A stretch of 64,000 nt of DNA from Brevibacterium sp. S22 (GTDB taxonomy: Bacteria; Actinomycetota; Actinomycetes; Actinomycetales; Brevibacteriaceae). Below are positions 28,164 through 36,574 of the stretch, piece after piece (position 1 is the first letter of the stretch; every line of letters starts with the position of its first letter). Position numbers and translations under genes: made by a program. The notes beneath the pieces were generated by a model. That model saw nothing but the letters and a program-made list of their open reading frames with translations. It ran no database searches and was not told the DNA's origin. The stretch covers positions 62,001 through 126,000 of the forward strand of contig NZ_RHFG01000002.1 in assembly GCF_004745485.1 (NCBI RefSeq), given 5' to 3'.

Positions 28164-28621
28164 AGTGCGCGACAACATCATTTGCCCCGGCCAGGCGGGA
28201 AATCTTCCATGTCGATGACGATCGGATCGTAGTCGTCGGCGCGATAGACGACTTCGACAGTCTCGGAAGTGTCCCAATTGTCATGGTTGTCTTCGAGAAT
28301 GTTGCCGGCGATGATCGCGAGAGCGGCACGCTGCGCTCCCCGACGGTTTCCATGCGCGACGATTGCATCCGAGCTGTTTTCCTCGACTCGGTCTGCGAGT
28401 CCGCGAACGTCGAAGCTGAAATCGACGAGCGAACCGTCTTCATCCCGCATCGGGAAGGTCACCTCGGCCCCTCTGACCTCTACATCTCCCATGGCTCCGA
28501 TCAATTCGGCCAGACGCCCGGCGAGGATATAGTCGAGGTCTCGAATCTTCTTTGTCATTCACACTTCTTTCGTGGCATCAGAAGCTGACCCCCGTGCCGA
28601 ATCGGCGAGTTCGCTGACCAG
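28124..28621. repeat. 19-bp direct repeat flanking a single-gene insert
   Basis: cggcgagttcgctgaccag occurs at 28124-28142 and again at 28603-28621, with a further 9-nt identity (AGAGCTCCG) at the same spacing after each copy. One copy is the hemD 3' end, the other the relic tail. The interval contains only the hypothetical gene. This is the pattern left when a gene is inserted at the end of another with duplication of that end. Confidence 0.6.
28178..28558 (-). CDS. Hypothetical protein
   Basis: A 126-residue soluble, acidic protein (LDYILAGRLAELIGAMGDVEV, then DVRGLADRVEENSSD, GAQRAALAIIAGNI and an Asp-rich end DYDPIVIDMEDFP). No signal peptide or membrane helix. Codon use fits the neighbours. 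It starts at the base after the hemD stop, with no gap, and lies inside a 460-bp insert bounded by direct repeats. I do not recognise a family. Confidence 0.6.
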   Translation of the reverse strand: MTKKIRDLDYILAGRLAELIGAMGDVEVRGAEVTFPMRDEDGSLVDFSFDVRGLADRVEENSSDAIVAHGNRRGAQRAALAIIAGNILEDNHDNWDTSETVEVVYRADDYDPIVIDMEDFPPGRGK

Positions 28622-29434
28622 GATACGGGCGAGAGCTCCGAGACGGAATCGCTCCGGGATCACGGTTCTGATTCCGCGGTCCCACAGCGGGGCCGCGGTG
28701 ACATTGCCGACCGCCGCAGCGACAACACCCTCGTTGAACGCTTCGACCACCGTGGGCAACAGTCCCTGCTCCTCGGCCACGGCGAGGAAGGCCGCGGCAC
28801 CAGGGGCCGAGGTGAAGGCCACGGCGTCGCACCTGCGCTGGGCAACGAGACGGACCGCGTCGACCACGGCCTCAGGGTCGGGTGCCGGTCCCCAGCGATA
28901 GATGATGAGTGAGCGTACGTCGGCGCCCGCCGCGGCAAAGGCCTCATCGAGGCCGTCGGCTCCGGCTCCGTGATGCTGCACCGCGATCCGCAGGTCGTTG
29001 ACTCCCTCAGCCAACAGCATCTGTTCGATCTCGGCGCTGGTCTCGGACTCGGCGACCCAGTCGGCCGCCAGCCCGGCTGCCTGAATCGCCCCGCGCGCCT
29101 TGGGGCCGCGCGCGACAATCCGTGCTCCTGCAAGCATCTGGTGCCACTGCTCTCGCACACCGGCGGCCTCGGCGACTTCACCCCAGCCGGTGAATCCGAC
29201 CCCGGTCGTGACCACAACAATATCGGGACGGTGGTCGATGAGATCGCGGGTGCGGGCAGCGAGCTCAGGATCGTCGCTGTGCGGGATGACGGACAGGCTC
29301 GGTGCGTGCACGATCTGCGCTCCGTGCCTTTCGAGAGCGGATGCGAGCTGTTCTGCCCGGCGCTGTGCGGTGAGCACGATACGCCGACCGGAGAGTTCGT
29401 CGCCGAGATTGCTGCGGGGTTGGTCCATACTCAT
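28559..29434 (-). CDS. hemD: Uroporphyrinogen-III synthase
   Basis: A 291-residue HemD, which cyclises hydroxymethylbilane to uroporphyrinogen III. It has the two-domain alpha/beta fold with RRIVLTAQRRAEQLASALE at the start, DIVVVTTGVGFTGW in the first domain and DAVAFTSAPGAAAFLAVA in the second. Its start overlaps the LysR gene stop by 4 bp. No other hem gene is in the window; isolated hemD genes beside a LysR gene could be a second or dedicated copy. Confidence 0.8.
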   Translation of the reverse strand: MSMDQPRSNLGDELSGRRIVLTAQRRAEQLASALERHGAQIVHAPSLSVIPHSDDPELAARTRDLIDHRPDIVVVTTGVGFTGWGEVAEAAGVREQWHQMLAGARIVARGPKARGAIQAAGLAADWVAESETSAEIEQMLLAEGVNDLRIAVQHHGAGADGLDEAFAAAGADVRSLIIYRWGPAPDPEAVVDAVRLVAQRRCDAVAFTSAPGAAAFLAVAEEQGLLPTVVEAFNEGVVAAAVGNVTAAPLWDRGIRTVIPERFRLGALARILVSELADSARGSASDATKEV

Positions 29435-30339
29435 ATTCTGCCTGCGGCACGTCCTTCCAGGGCCCCGCGGCAGACGAACATCTCATCCTTCAGCGCCTGT
29501 ACGAGTGCCGCAATGGCTGGCCGGCGCATCGAGTCGGGGCGCAGGACCATCCAGTACGGCAGGCGTTCGGCCACCGTATCGGGGAAGAGGCGCACGAGGT
29601 CCGGATGCAGGTCGGCCATGAAACAGGGCAGGAACCCGATGCCCGCACCCGCTCGCGTGGCTTCGACGTGGACGAAGACGTTCGTCGAGGTCAGGGCATC
29701 TTTCATGGTGGGGAAGAGCCGCCTCGGCGCGTCGAGGTCATCGACTTGGAGCATGGAGTCGACGAAGTAGACGAGGCGGTGGTCGCTCAGTTCGTCCACC
29801 GAGGCGGGAGTTTCATTGGCCTCCAGATAGTCGCGCGAAGCGTAGAGGCCGAGTTCGTAGTCACCGAGCTCGATCGCCTCCGCCCGGTGCACCCGTGGTT
29901 CGCCGACGACGACCTCGATGTCGAGACCCGAACGCTGCTGCAGAGCCTGCCGGGTGACGGTGACGATCTCGACGCTCAGCCCCGGATGCCGACGTCGCAG
30001 CTTCGCCACTGCCGGGGAGGCGATATAGGCGCTGAAGCCGTCGGTCGCGGTCATCCGCACCACTCCTGTGACCGCATCCGGTCCCTGCCCCGGGTTTCCG
30101 AGATCGGCGACCGCGGTCTCCATCTGTTCGGCCACCGCGACGGCTCGCTCCCCGAGATCGGTCAGCTCCCACCCGTCATCAGAACGGACCAGCACACGTC
30201 CGCCCAAGGATTTCTCCAAAGCGGTGATGCGGCGGGAGACAGTCGAATGGGTGAGCCCGAGGTTGTGGGCAGCCGTCGTGAACTTCGCGGTGCGGGAGAC
30301 GGCGAGCAGCACGAGCAGATCGTTGGGCGTGGTGTCCAT
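29431..30339 (-). CDS. LysR family transcriptional regulator
   Basis: About 302 residues with the LysR winged helix at 4-60 (SRTAKFTTAAHNLGLTHSTVSRRITALEKSLGG) and the substrate-binding domain after residue 85. ATG 30339 is chosen because family similarity begins there; the open frame extends upstream without similarity, and ATG 30348 is also possible. It is coupled to hemD by a 4-bp overlap (29431-29434), which is unusual since LysR genes are more often divergent. Confidence 0.88.
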   Translation of the reverse strand: MDTTPNDLLVLLAVSRTAKFTTAAHNLGLTHSTVSRRITALEKSLGGRVLVRSDDGWELTDLGERAVAVAEQMETAVADLGNPGQGPDAVTGVVRMTATDGFSAYIASPAVAKLRRRHPGLSVEIVTVTRQALQQRSGLDIEVVVGEPRVHRAEAIELGDYELGLYASRDYLEANETPASVDELSDHRLVYFVDSMLQVDDLDAPRRLFPTMKDALTSTNVFVHVEATRAGAGIGFLPCFMADLHPDLVRLFPDTVAERLPYWMVLRPDSMRRPAIAALVQALKDEMFVCRGALEGRAAGRI

Positions 30340-30379
30340 GCCTGCCATAGTAGGCACACCCGCCATCCGTTCGGCTTCT

Positions 30380-31051
30380 TCAGCGCACGTACTGCGGCGA
30401 AGGCGAACGCGTCCACCTGACCAGCACGACGATTCCGCAGATGAAGAACACGATCCCCGAGGTGACCAACCCGGTGACGAGGACACCGATGTCGGCCCCG
30501 AAGTCGATGTCCTCGGCAGGTTTGGTCGGTGCCTTCCCCTCCGGATCGATGAGGACAGAGATCGTATCGCCCTCGTCGAAGTCATCGAATCCGTTCTTGC
30601 CGCGGTAGATCATCGGTTCGTCGACAGGTCCGCCATCGGTGCGTTCGAGAGAGTAGGTGTGCGTGTAGACCTTTCGTGGGTGTCTGCCGTTCGGGTTGTG
30701 CTCGACCTTTACCTCGACGTCATGGTCGACAACGACCACCTCGGTGAGATCACCCGCCTGGGATAGTGCCACATCCTCGGCGAGCATCACCGTGCCGACG
30801 AGTGCAATGGCGACGAACGGTCCGGTGTACCAATACGCCCAACGGGTGCCCATGAACCGGTGCATCGCCACGGTGACGCCGACGAACACGAAGCATCCGA
30901 GGATGATGGTCACCAGCAGCACGGACGGGAACAGATACCCGATCGCGAAGACCACGCCGATGGCGATGAGGAAAGCGGCTCCCGTGATGACGATGCTCAG
31001 CGGGTTCCGGCTTCCTTGATTCCTACGGCGGTTCGTCCCGCCGCCGTCCAT
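30380..31051 (-). CDS. DUF3592-like membrane protein
   Basis: A 223-residue protein with four hydrophobic segments (about residues 17-35, 40-58, 70-88 and 185-207). Between the third and fourth is a hydrophilic domain with TYSLERTDGG, MIYRGKNGFDDFDEGDTISVLIDPEG, the DUF3592 pattern of unknown function. It stands 41 bp upstream of the LysR gene on the same strand. Confidence 0.72.
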   Translation of the reverse strand: MDGGGTNRRRNQGSRNPLSIVITGAAFLIAIGVVFAIGYLFPSVLLVTIILGCFVFVGVTVAMHRFMGTRWAYWYTGPFVAIALVGTVMLAEDVALSQAGDLTEVVVVDHDVEVKVEHNPNGRHPRKVYTHTYSLERTDGGPVDEPMIYRGKNGFDDFDEGDTISVLIDPEGKAPTKPAEDIDFGADIGVLVTGLVTSGIVFFICGIVVLVRWTRSPSPQYVR

Positions 31052-31188
31052 CCAGACGCCGCTGTATAGATGCCTTCGACTTTACACATGACTCGCCGGT
31101 GTACATTGCCCAAAACCGACTCCGCTACGATCACTGTGCAAAGTACCGGCAGAACGGTCGGTTCAGATCCTCGAGGTCACGGTGGAAT

Positions 31189-31410
31189 TCAATGGCCCTT
31201 CTTCTGCTGTTTTCGTTGTAACTCATGATCGACCGCTTTCGGTGGATGCTCGCGCCGCTTGAAGTCGTCGACACTTCGCCGGATGAAGTTCTTCTTTTGC
31301 TCGAAGCAGTTAATCTCAAGGTAGTCACCGACGGACGACACCGGGGTCTGGGCATTCGGCCAGTACCACCACGGTGTCCTCCACCATGCCGGGTTCACCC
31401 CGCGAAAATG
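31189..31410 (-). CDS. Unrecognised ORF fragment
   Basis: Between the DUF3592 gene and the CGNR gene (31052-31477) the only protein-like reading is a stretch ending at 31189, Trp-rich then basic: HFRGVNPAWWRTPWWYWPN, then RRSVDDFKRREHPP. It has no good start of its own, no RBS and no recognised family. It may be the 3' remnant of a lost gene. The rest of the gap shows nothing I can support. Confidence 0.25.
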   Translation of the reverse strand, partial: HFRGVNPAWWRTPWWYWPNAQTPVSSVGDYLEINCFEQKKNFIRRSVDDFKRREHPPKAVDHELQRKQQKKGH

Positions 31411-31477
31411 AACCGGAGAATGTTCACATTCTCTGCTCGTGGAGGTTGAACTCGGTGCCATATTTAACTGGCAGTTT

Positions 31478-32008
31478 TTATTCCAGTTCCCGGAGGCGCT
31501 GGGCGTGGGCACGCACTTTCATCCGATTCCCGCAAGTGGACATAGAGCACCACTTGGCAGTTCCCGGTCTGCTGTGGTCGAGGAGGAAGAGATTGCATTC
31601 GGTGTTCGCGCAAGCGCGCAGGCGGCCGGGGAGCTCCTGCATCACGCGCGACCAAGCCAACACCACCCTGGCGGCGAGCAGTTTATCGGCCGGAGCGTCG
31701 AGCACCCAATGAATGCCCTCATGAGTAACCTCTGGCAGCAGGGCAGTCTTATCAATAGCAGCGGCGAGGCGTTCAACGGCCTCAGGCTCCCCACGAATCA
31801 TGCTTTGAAGGGCATCACGCACCTGGTGCAGGTGCTGAAATTCGGCGCCCGTGCCGGCACCCCCGAACCGGTTCACCAAGGCTGCGCCCGCCTCACTATC
31901 GAGCTGCTCAGTGGGTAGACCATCGACGACGGGGGCGCTGTTGAGCACTGCTATAAGCAGGCCTTCGTCTTCAATCAACATCTCCCTCTCCTCCATCGAA
32001 ATATCCAT
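31478..32008 (-). CDS. CGNR zinc-finger regulator with ABATE domain
   Basis: A 176-residue regulator. The N-terminal ABATE (stress-related) domain covers about residues 15-125. The C-terminal zinc finger has Cys133, Cys138, Cys154 and Cys159 followed by the CGNR signature (residues 159-162) and a basic helix for DNA binding. It is divergent from the alpha/beta hydrolase with only 44 bp between, so it probably regulates that gene. A decayed partial copy lies at about 34955-35150. Confidence 0.87.
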   Translation of the reverse strand: MDISMEEREMLIEDEGLLIAVLNSAPVVDGLPTEQLDSEAGAALVNRFGGAGTGAEFQHLHQVRDALQSMIRGEPEAVERLAAAIDKTALLPEVTHEGIHWVLDAPADKLLAARVVLAWSRVMQELPGRLRACANTECNLFLLDHSRPGTAKWCSMSTCGNRMKVRAHAQRLRELE

Positions 32009-32020
32009 GCTACCATCAAC

Positions 32021-32032
32021 ATAACCAGTTAT
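32021..32032. promoter_or_regulatory. Putative CGNR operator
   Basis: ATAAC-CA-GTTAT, a 12-bp inverted repeat, occupies most of the 44-bp divergent region between the CGNR gene and the hydrolase gene, which also carries the AGGAGG (32041-32046) for the GTG start at 32053. Its role as an operator is inferred from its place. Confidence 0.4.
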
Positions 32033-32052
32033 TCTTTATTAGGAGGTTAGCG

Positions 32053-32925
32053 GTGCCATCTGTCCACCACCGCACAATATCTGTCAATGGCCTCGAGGTG
32101 TTCTACCGTGAAGCGGGACCTCGAGGCGCCCCCGTGATCCTTCTGCTCCATGGGTATCCCACGAGCTCTCACATGTTTCGCCATCTCATCCCGGCGCTCG
32201 CTGATAAATACCGCGTCATCGCTCCGGACCACATTGGCTTCGGTCGCTCCTCTGCCCCCTCCATGGATGAGTTCGCCTACACTTTCGACGCCCTTACTGA
32301 TGTCACCGCGGCCTTCCTCCGCACCGTAGGGGTCTCGAAATACTCCGTGTATGTCCAGGACTACGGTGCACCGATCGCATGGCGCCTGGCCCTGGCACAG
32401 CCGGAAGCAATCGAGCGCGTAATCTCGCAGAACGGCAACGCCTACGAAGAAGGTTTCGTCCCAGAGTTCTGGGAGCCGATTTGGGCCTACGGGAAGAACC
32501 CGACGCAAGCCAACGAAGCCGCACTGCGTCCTGCCCTGGAGCAGGAGGCGGTGCAATGGCAGTACACCCACGGAGTCTCCGACCCCACCACCGTCTCCCC
32601 CGACACATGGGAATACGACATCGCCCTGCTGCAACGTCCAGGCGTGGATCGGGCGCAATTGGCTCTGTTTGCCGACTATGCCAGCAACCGCGCTCTGTAC
32701 CCGAAAGTCCACGCGTGGTTGCGCGACTCCGGTGTTCCCGTGCTGGCCGTGTGGGGAAAGAAGGATGAGATCTTCGGACCAGACGGAGCCACATTGTTCC
32801 GCCGCGATGCCCATAATCCGCAGATCGAGTTGCTCGACGGCGGTCACTTCCTCTTGGAATCTCACTTGGATGAAGTCAGCCACATCATCCGTGACTGGCT
32901 CGCCAGCACACGAACACGCCAGTGA
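32053..32925 (+). CDS. Alpha/beta hydrolase with Asp nucleophile (dehalogenase/epoxide hydrolase type)
   Basis: A 290-residue hydrolase. The oxyanion motif is LLHGYPTSS, the nucleophile elbow VQDYGAP places Asp103 as nucleophile, and the late His is His265 in DGGHFLLESH. This set matches haloalkane dehalogenases and epoxide hydrolases rather than serine esterases. GTG 32053 follows AGGAGG by 6 bp. Its stop overlaps the DUF4260 gene by 4 bp. Divergent regulator: CGNR gene. A decayed copy lies at about 55620-56340. The substrate is unknown. Confidence 0.88.
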   Translation: MPSVHHRTISVNGLEVFYREAGPRGAPVILLLHGYPTSSHMFRHLIPALADKYRVIAPDHIGFGRSSAPSMDEFAYTFDALTDVTAAFLRTVGVSKYSVYVQDYGAPIAWRLALAQPEAIERVISQNGNAYEEGFVPEFWEPIWAYGKNPTQANEAALRPALEQEAVQWQYTHGVSDPTTVSPDTWEYDIALLQRPGVDRAQLALFADYASNRALYPKVHAWLRDSGVPVLAVWGKKDEIFGPDGATLFRRDAHNPQIELLDGGHFLLESHLDEVSHIIRDWLASTRTRQ

Positions 32926-33365
32926 ACGCATCCGACCATGAGGCAAGGAGCCACCGCTTCTCGGCAGAGACTCCACCGCATCACGCAATCAACTGGCAGC
33001 GGGCGGAGAACGCACTGATCGCAACGGCCATCGCCCTCGCCGTGGCGGCCTGGAGCTCATCATGGTGGATACTGCTACTTGCTTTCCTCGCCTTCGACCT
33101 CTCCACGCTGGGGTACCTGGTCAACCAACGGGTGGGAGCGTTCTGTTACAACCTGGTGCATAACTACACCGCCCCGGCCGTATTGATCGCTGGCTGGGCT
33201 GCGCTGCAGTTCGGTGACGTCAACGCCGACTGGATGGTGATGCTGGCTGCCTGCTGGGGCTTCCACGTCGCCGTCGACCGCGCCTTAGGCTTCGGCCTGA
33301 AACTCGGCCCGTTCACCCACACTCATCTCGGCAACATCGGAAAAGCTCGATCCGACGGCTCGTAA
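32922..33365 (+). CDS. DUF4260 family membrane protein
   Basis: A 147-residue protein. It has an N-terminal hydrophilic arm, then helices with WWILLLAFLAFDLSTLGYL, NYTAPAVLIAGWAALQF and AVDRALGFGLKLGPFTHTHLG, the closing motif of DUF4260. The function is unknown. It is coupled to the hydrolase. A decayed copy lies at 55252-55551. Confidence 0.85.
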   Translation: MNASDHEARSHRFSAETPPHHAINWQRAENALIATAIALAVAAWSSSWWILLLAFLAFDLSTLGYLVNQRVGAFCYNLVHNYTAPAVLIAGWAALQFGDVNADWMVMLAACWGFHVAVDRALGFGLKLGPFTHTHLGNIGKARSDGS

Positions 33366-33567
33366 AGAAGCCCCTGGATACGCCGTGGGCAGCTAGAACC
33401 GCGACGCCTCGATATTCGATATCTGCACATCTTGCCGCCACTGTGCTCACGCCAACACGCATAGAACTAGAGCGTGCCTGAGAAATATGTGAAGGGTGAT
33501 CAGGGAACCTGGGGAACACGTCTCGTTTTCAAAGTCTCACAGATGCCCAGCGGGAGCTGGTCGCACG
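33366..33567. other. Intergenic, no gene seen
   Basis: This 200-bp space after the DUF4260 gene shows no ORF with protein-like sequence. It borders the decayed IS1380 remnant. Confidence 0.4.
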
Positions 33568-34440
33568 TCAGCTCCCTAACCTCAATGCTTCATCGGCGTC
33601 GTGAGCGAGGATGGTCGGTGTCGTTGCTGCTATCCAGTCGCTGAATCTGGCATGCGGGCATGACGACCCGCCGCAGTCTCCGTTGCGGGCGGTCGGGCTC
33701 CACTCCCGAGAAGAGGGTGCTGCCGGTTGTAGGGACGGATGGACTCGCGAAGTCAGGTCTGTGCGACGGCAGTGTGGAGCCGGTTGACGCCGGTCAGGAC
33801 GGTGAGCGCTTCCGGGGCGTGTTGGGCGAGGTGCAGAATCTTGTGGCGGGCGCGGCGCACCAGGGTCGCGGGAATCTCGAACAACCGCGCGGAGCCGCTT
33901 GGGCTCCCACTTCCTCGCGTCGAGGCTGGTGAAGGCGACGGTCTGCATCCAGGCGACTGTCTCGTAGGCGAGCTGGACGAGCTGACACCAGATCTAGTTC
34001 TGTGCGAAGCCCTGCAGCGGGAGTTTCAGCAGTCCCATATCCATGGCGCCCCGGATTCGGTCTTCGCAACGGGCGCGGCGACGGTGGCGGAGCTCGAGGA
34101 CGAGCAGTTGGGCGCGCGAGATATTGGTCGCGAACGCGGTGATGCGCAGGCCTTCGTGGTCGGTGATCCGCAGCCGCGCCCCAGGATGAGGACGCTCCTT
34201 GCGCACGATCACCCGCATCCCGGCGGGCCACCCTTCAAGGTCCAGCAGCCCGGTCAGCTCCGCCACCCGTGCCCCGTCCCGGATCCCGTCGTCATCGCTG
34301 TTGTAGGCGGGAGTCCACGCCTGTGCCGTATCGGTCCGTTTCAGCATGTCAGGAATGTTGGCGGGGGGAGAATTCAAAGAGTAGGCCAGGTGCCGCGTGG
34401 TCAGCCACTGGAGAAAATCCTTGGTTCCGCCGACCCTATC
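33568..34440 (-). pseudogene. IS1380-family transposase relic
   Basis: The minus strand reads IS1380-like transposase: AELTGLLDLEGWPAGMRVIV, then LELRHRRRARCEDRIRG, LPLQGFAQN, then a TAG stop, then in the same frame IWCQLVQLAYETVAWMQ and DARKWEPKRLR before a frameshift. The front part of the gene is missing. It differs in sequence from the intact IS1380 copy at 47638, so it is another subgroup. Confidence 0.7.
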
Positions 34441-34945
34441 AGTGCGGATCAAGATCTTCTTCCCAGTGCCCAGCAATCTTGCGATCCTCGGCCTCTTCTG
34501 GCCGCTTGGACAGCACATTCTCGGCTGTGACCTGAGCCCACGCTTCGCGACGAGTCCGAGCTCGAGGCATATGCTTGGTTCGACTCTGGTGCCATACCTG
34601 TTTGCCGTCAAGGCCACCGCGGGACTCGACGCAAAGGGCCTGGTAGATCACCTCATGAGTGATCCTCATCGTCGGGTCATCGGGAAACTCCACAGGCAGC
34701 CGTTTCAGGATCTGCTGCGGACTCCATGCCGTGACCCACTCACGGTCCCCACGGTGTGCCTTGCTGTTCCCATCCAATGCTGGCCCACCGAGGCCGATGA
34801 TCTCGCCATCAGCAATGACGATGTCTCCGCTGAGCTTGCTCTGGACATACTCGCGCAGTCGTTCATTGGTTACCATTTTCGCTACCTTCGGACGTCGGGC
34901 ATGGCGTTCAGCGTGCACCTGAGCAGTCGAGCCCCTGTACGACAG
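34441..34945 (-). pseudogene. IS30-family transposase relic
   Basis: A 5'-truncated IS30-like transposase fragment: AERHARRPKVAKMVTNERL, then AWSPQQILKRLPVEFPDDP, MRITHEVIYQALCVESRG, AEDRKIAGHWEEDL. It lacks the N-terminal HTH and the catalytic C-terminal half. The open frame then passes into the IS1380 relic near 34440, a chimera of two elements. Its 5' edge abuts the CGNR relic. Confidence 0.65.
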
Positions 34946-34954
34946 GCGATACCC

Positions 34955-35150
34955 GGCAAGAGTGATGCTGGCTTGGTTGCGCCTCATACACGAACTACCC
35001 GGCCGCCTGCCTGTCTTTGCCAACACCGAATGCAATCTCTACCTCATTGACCACAGCCACCCAGGTACTGCCAAGTAGCGCTCCATGTCGACCTACGGGC
35101 ACTATATGAAAGTGCGGGCCCACGCCCGGCGCCTCTGGGATCAGGAGTAG
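34955..35150 (+). pseudogene. CGNR zinc-finger gene relic
   Basis: The plus strand reads ARVMLAWLRLIHELPGRL, FANTECNLYLIDHSHPGTAK, a TAG stop, RSMSTYGHYMKVRAHARRL, WDQE. This matches the last 60 residues of the CGNR regulator at 31478-32008, with the zinc-finger Cys lost (CGNR to YGHY) and an in-frame stop. It is in opposite orientation to the intact copy. The upstream part is cut by the IS30 relic. Confidence 0.75.
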
Positions 35151-35156
35151 GGCGCG

Positions 35157-35564
35157 TCAGTCGAGTAAAGCTTCGGCTTCCACCTCCACGAGAACATCGG
35201 GCTCGAACAAGTGATCCATACCAATGCATGACAGCGGAGGCAACGTGTGGGATCGACAGTTCCTCCACGACGCTTTCGAGGCCGGCCATGAAGCCTGCAC
35301 ACACCGCAGGCTCCCAGCCCGTGGCATAGAACCGGAGGCGAACGACGTCGGTGAAACTTGCACCCGCCCCTGCGGGGCCCTTCGCCGTATCGCGAAGAGT
35401 GTGGGCCAATTGACCTGCGAAGTCGCCGGGAGCGAGCTTGTTGGCATCTTCGTCGCGGGCGATCTGGCCTGCGACGTTGACATAACGGCTGCCCGTGGCC
35501 ACCGAAACGTGGTGGTAGGGAACGGGTTGGAACATGCCCTGGGGGTGGAGAGTGCAACGGCCAT
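35157..35564 (-). pseudogene. RidA-family (YjgF/Rid) gene with frameshifts
   Basis: Three frames together give a Rid-family protein: ATG GCC at 35564 (MAVALSTP), then after a lost C in a C-run GMFQPVPYHHVSVATGSRYV and AGASFTDVVRLRFYATGWEP, and after a second shift LFEPDVLVEVEAEALLD. A functional RidA would be about 130 residues. Divergent from the HxlR gene 81 bp away, a common pairing. Confidence 0.7.
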
Positions 35565-35645
35565 GGGGTAATTTCCTTTCGTAGAGTCATCAGGTTTCTC
35601 ATGTGTACCTGGTGTCAGAAGAGCACTTCAACGGAACCAGGCGCC

Positions 35646-36026
35646 ATGAAGGAAACCAGTCCTGATGAGGCTGTCCACTCGCAGATCACTGGTGAGCACC
35701 GCGAACTGATTGACCAGATCCTGGATAAGTGGTCGTTGCTGGTGCTGGATAAGCTCTGCAAGAGTCCGCGGCGCTTCAATGAACTGCGCCGGGCCAGTCC
35801 AACGGCCTCGCAGAAGTCACTCACGACCTCGCTGCACCAGCTCGAACGCAACGGCATGATTGAGCGGATGGTGCTCGATACCCGACCGGTTGCCGTGGAA
35901 TATCGCATCTCAGACCTCTGTGGAAACTTGCAGGATCTCAAAAATGCGCTTCTGATCTGGACCACCAATCACATGGCAGCAGTGCAGGAGTCTCATGAGA
36001 TGTTCGATGCCGAGGACGACGCCTGA
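35646..36026 (+). CDS. HxlR-type winged-helix regulator
   Basis: About 126 residues with the HxlR fold: ILDKWSLLVLDKLCKSPRRF, then ASQKSLTTSLHQLERNGMI, RPVAVEYRISDLC. ATG 35646 is chosen because the upstream extension has no similarity. It probably regulated the divergent ridA-like gene, now broken. Confidence 0.83.
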   Translation: MKETSPDEAVHSQITGEHRELIDQILDKWSLLVLDKLCKSPRRFNELRRASPTASQKSLTTSLHQLERNGMIERMVLDTRPVAVEYRISDLCGNLQDLKNALLIWTTNHMAAVQESHEMFDAEDDA

Positions 36027-36209
36027 GCGTCTCTTGGCTCATTTCTGCAGCACGAATCCGGCGTGCGGTGCAGGGTTCCGTGGTACTGGCCGAATGACAC
36101 TCCCTCTTCTTCAGCGGCGATGTGTCTGTCTCTTCGTCGACTCAATGCCCAATACGTAATGATTCATTTACGAGGCGAGGGCCCCGGCTGCCTCTCGACA
36201 ATAGATGTA

Positions 36210-36317
36210 ACGGGGCTGCCAGAGACCGAAGCGCTCTCGGTGGAGATCGCTCCAGGCGATACCGGTCCGATATTGGTATGCGATGACCACGCCGATCCGT
36301 CGGTATGTCAGCCTGAA
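36210..36317 (-). pseudogene. IS5-family transposase fragment
   Basis: A short minus-strand stretch, RRIGVVIAYQYRTGIAWSDL and HRERFGLWQP, matches the N-terminal part of the IS5-family transposase at 63423-63815 (RRIVEGIVYRYRAGIAWRDL). Both ends of the element are gone. Confidence 0.5.
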
Positions 36318-36540
36318 GGTCGTCGATAAGGGAGACGCACTGTAGCCTCCGGGACCTATGAGCACTCCCGCGCCCGCCTTCTCGTCCGCTTGGCGGAACA
36401 TGAGGCCCACCGGGAAGGGGTTCACAGCGTGATCACCGGCGGCCAGAATCGCTGAATCGACGATGTGTAGTAAACCCCGTCTTCGAGGGGTCACCACATA
36501 CCGTCGAGTCCTGAGCGCGCCGAGCAAGCGATGGTACTCC
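36318..36540 (-). pseudogene. Unrecognised gene fragment fused to IS5 relic
   Basis: Minus-strand reading LLHIVDSAILAAGDHAVNPF then MFRQADEKAGAGVLIGPGGY runs straight into the IS5 fragment. It looks like part of a real protein, but I do not recognise it and it has no start or end of its own. Confidence 0.3.
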
Positions 36541-36574
36541 TCAGATGAAGGGTGGATTGCTTCGATTTCTGGTG

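Noticed and set aside
29431..30585. Long N-terminal extension of the LysR protein
   Set aside because: The first 80 codons overlap the DUF3592 gene and have no LysR similarity; the start is near 30339.
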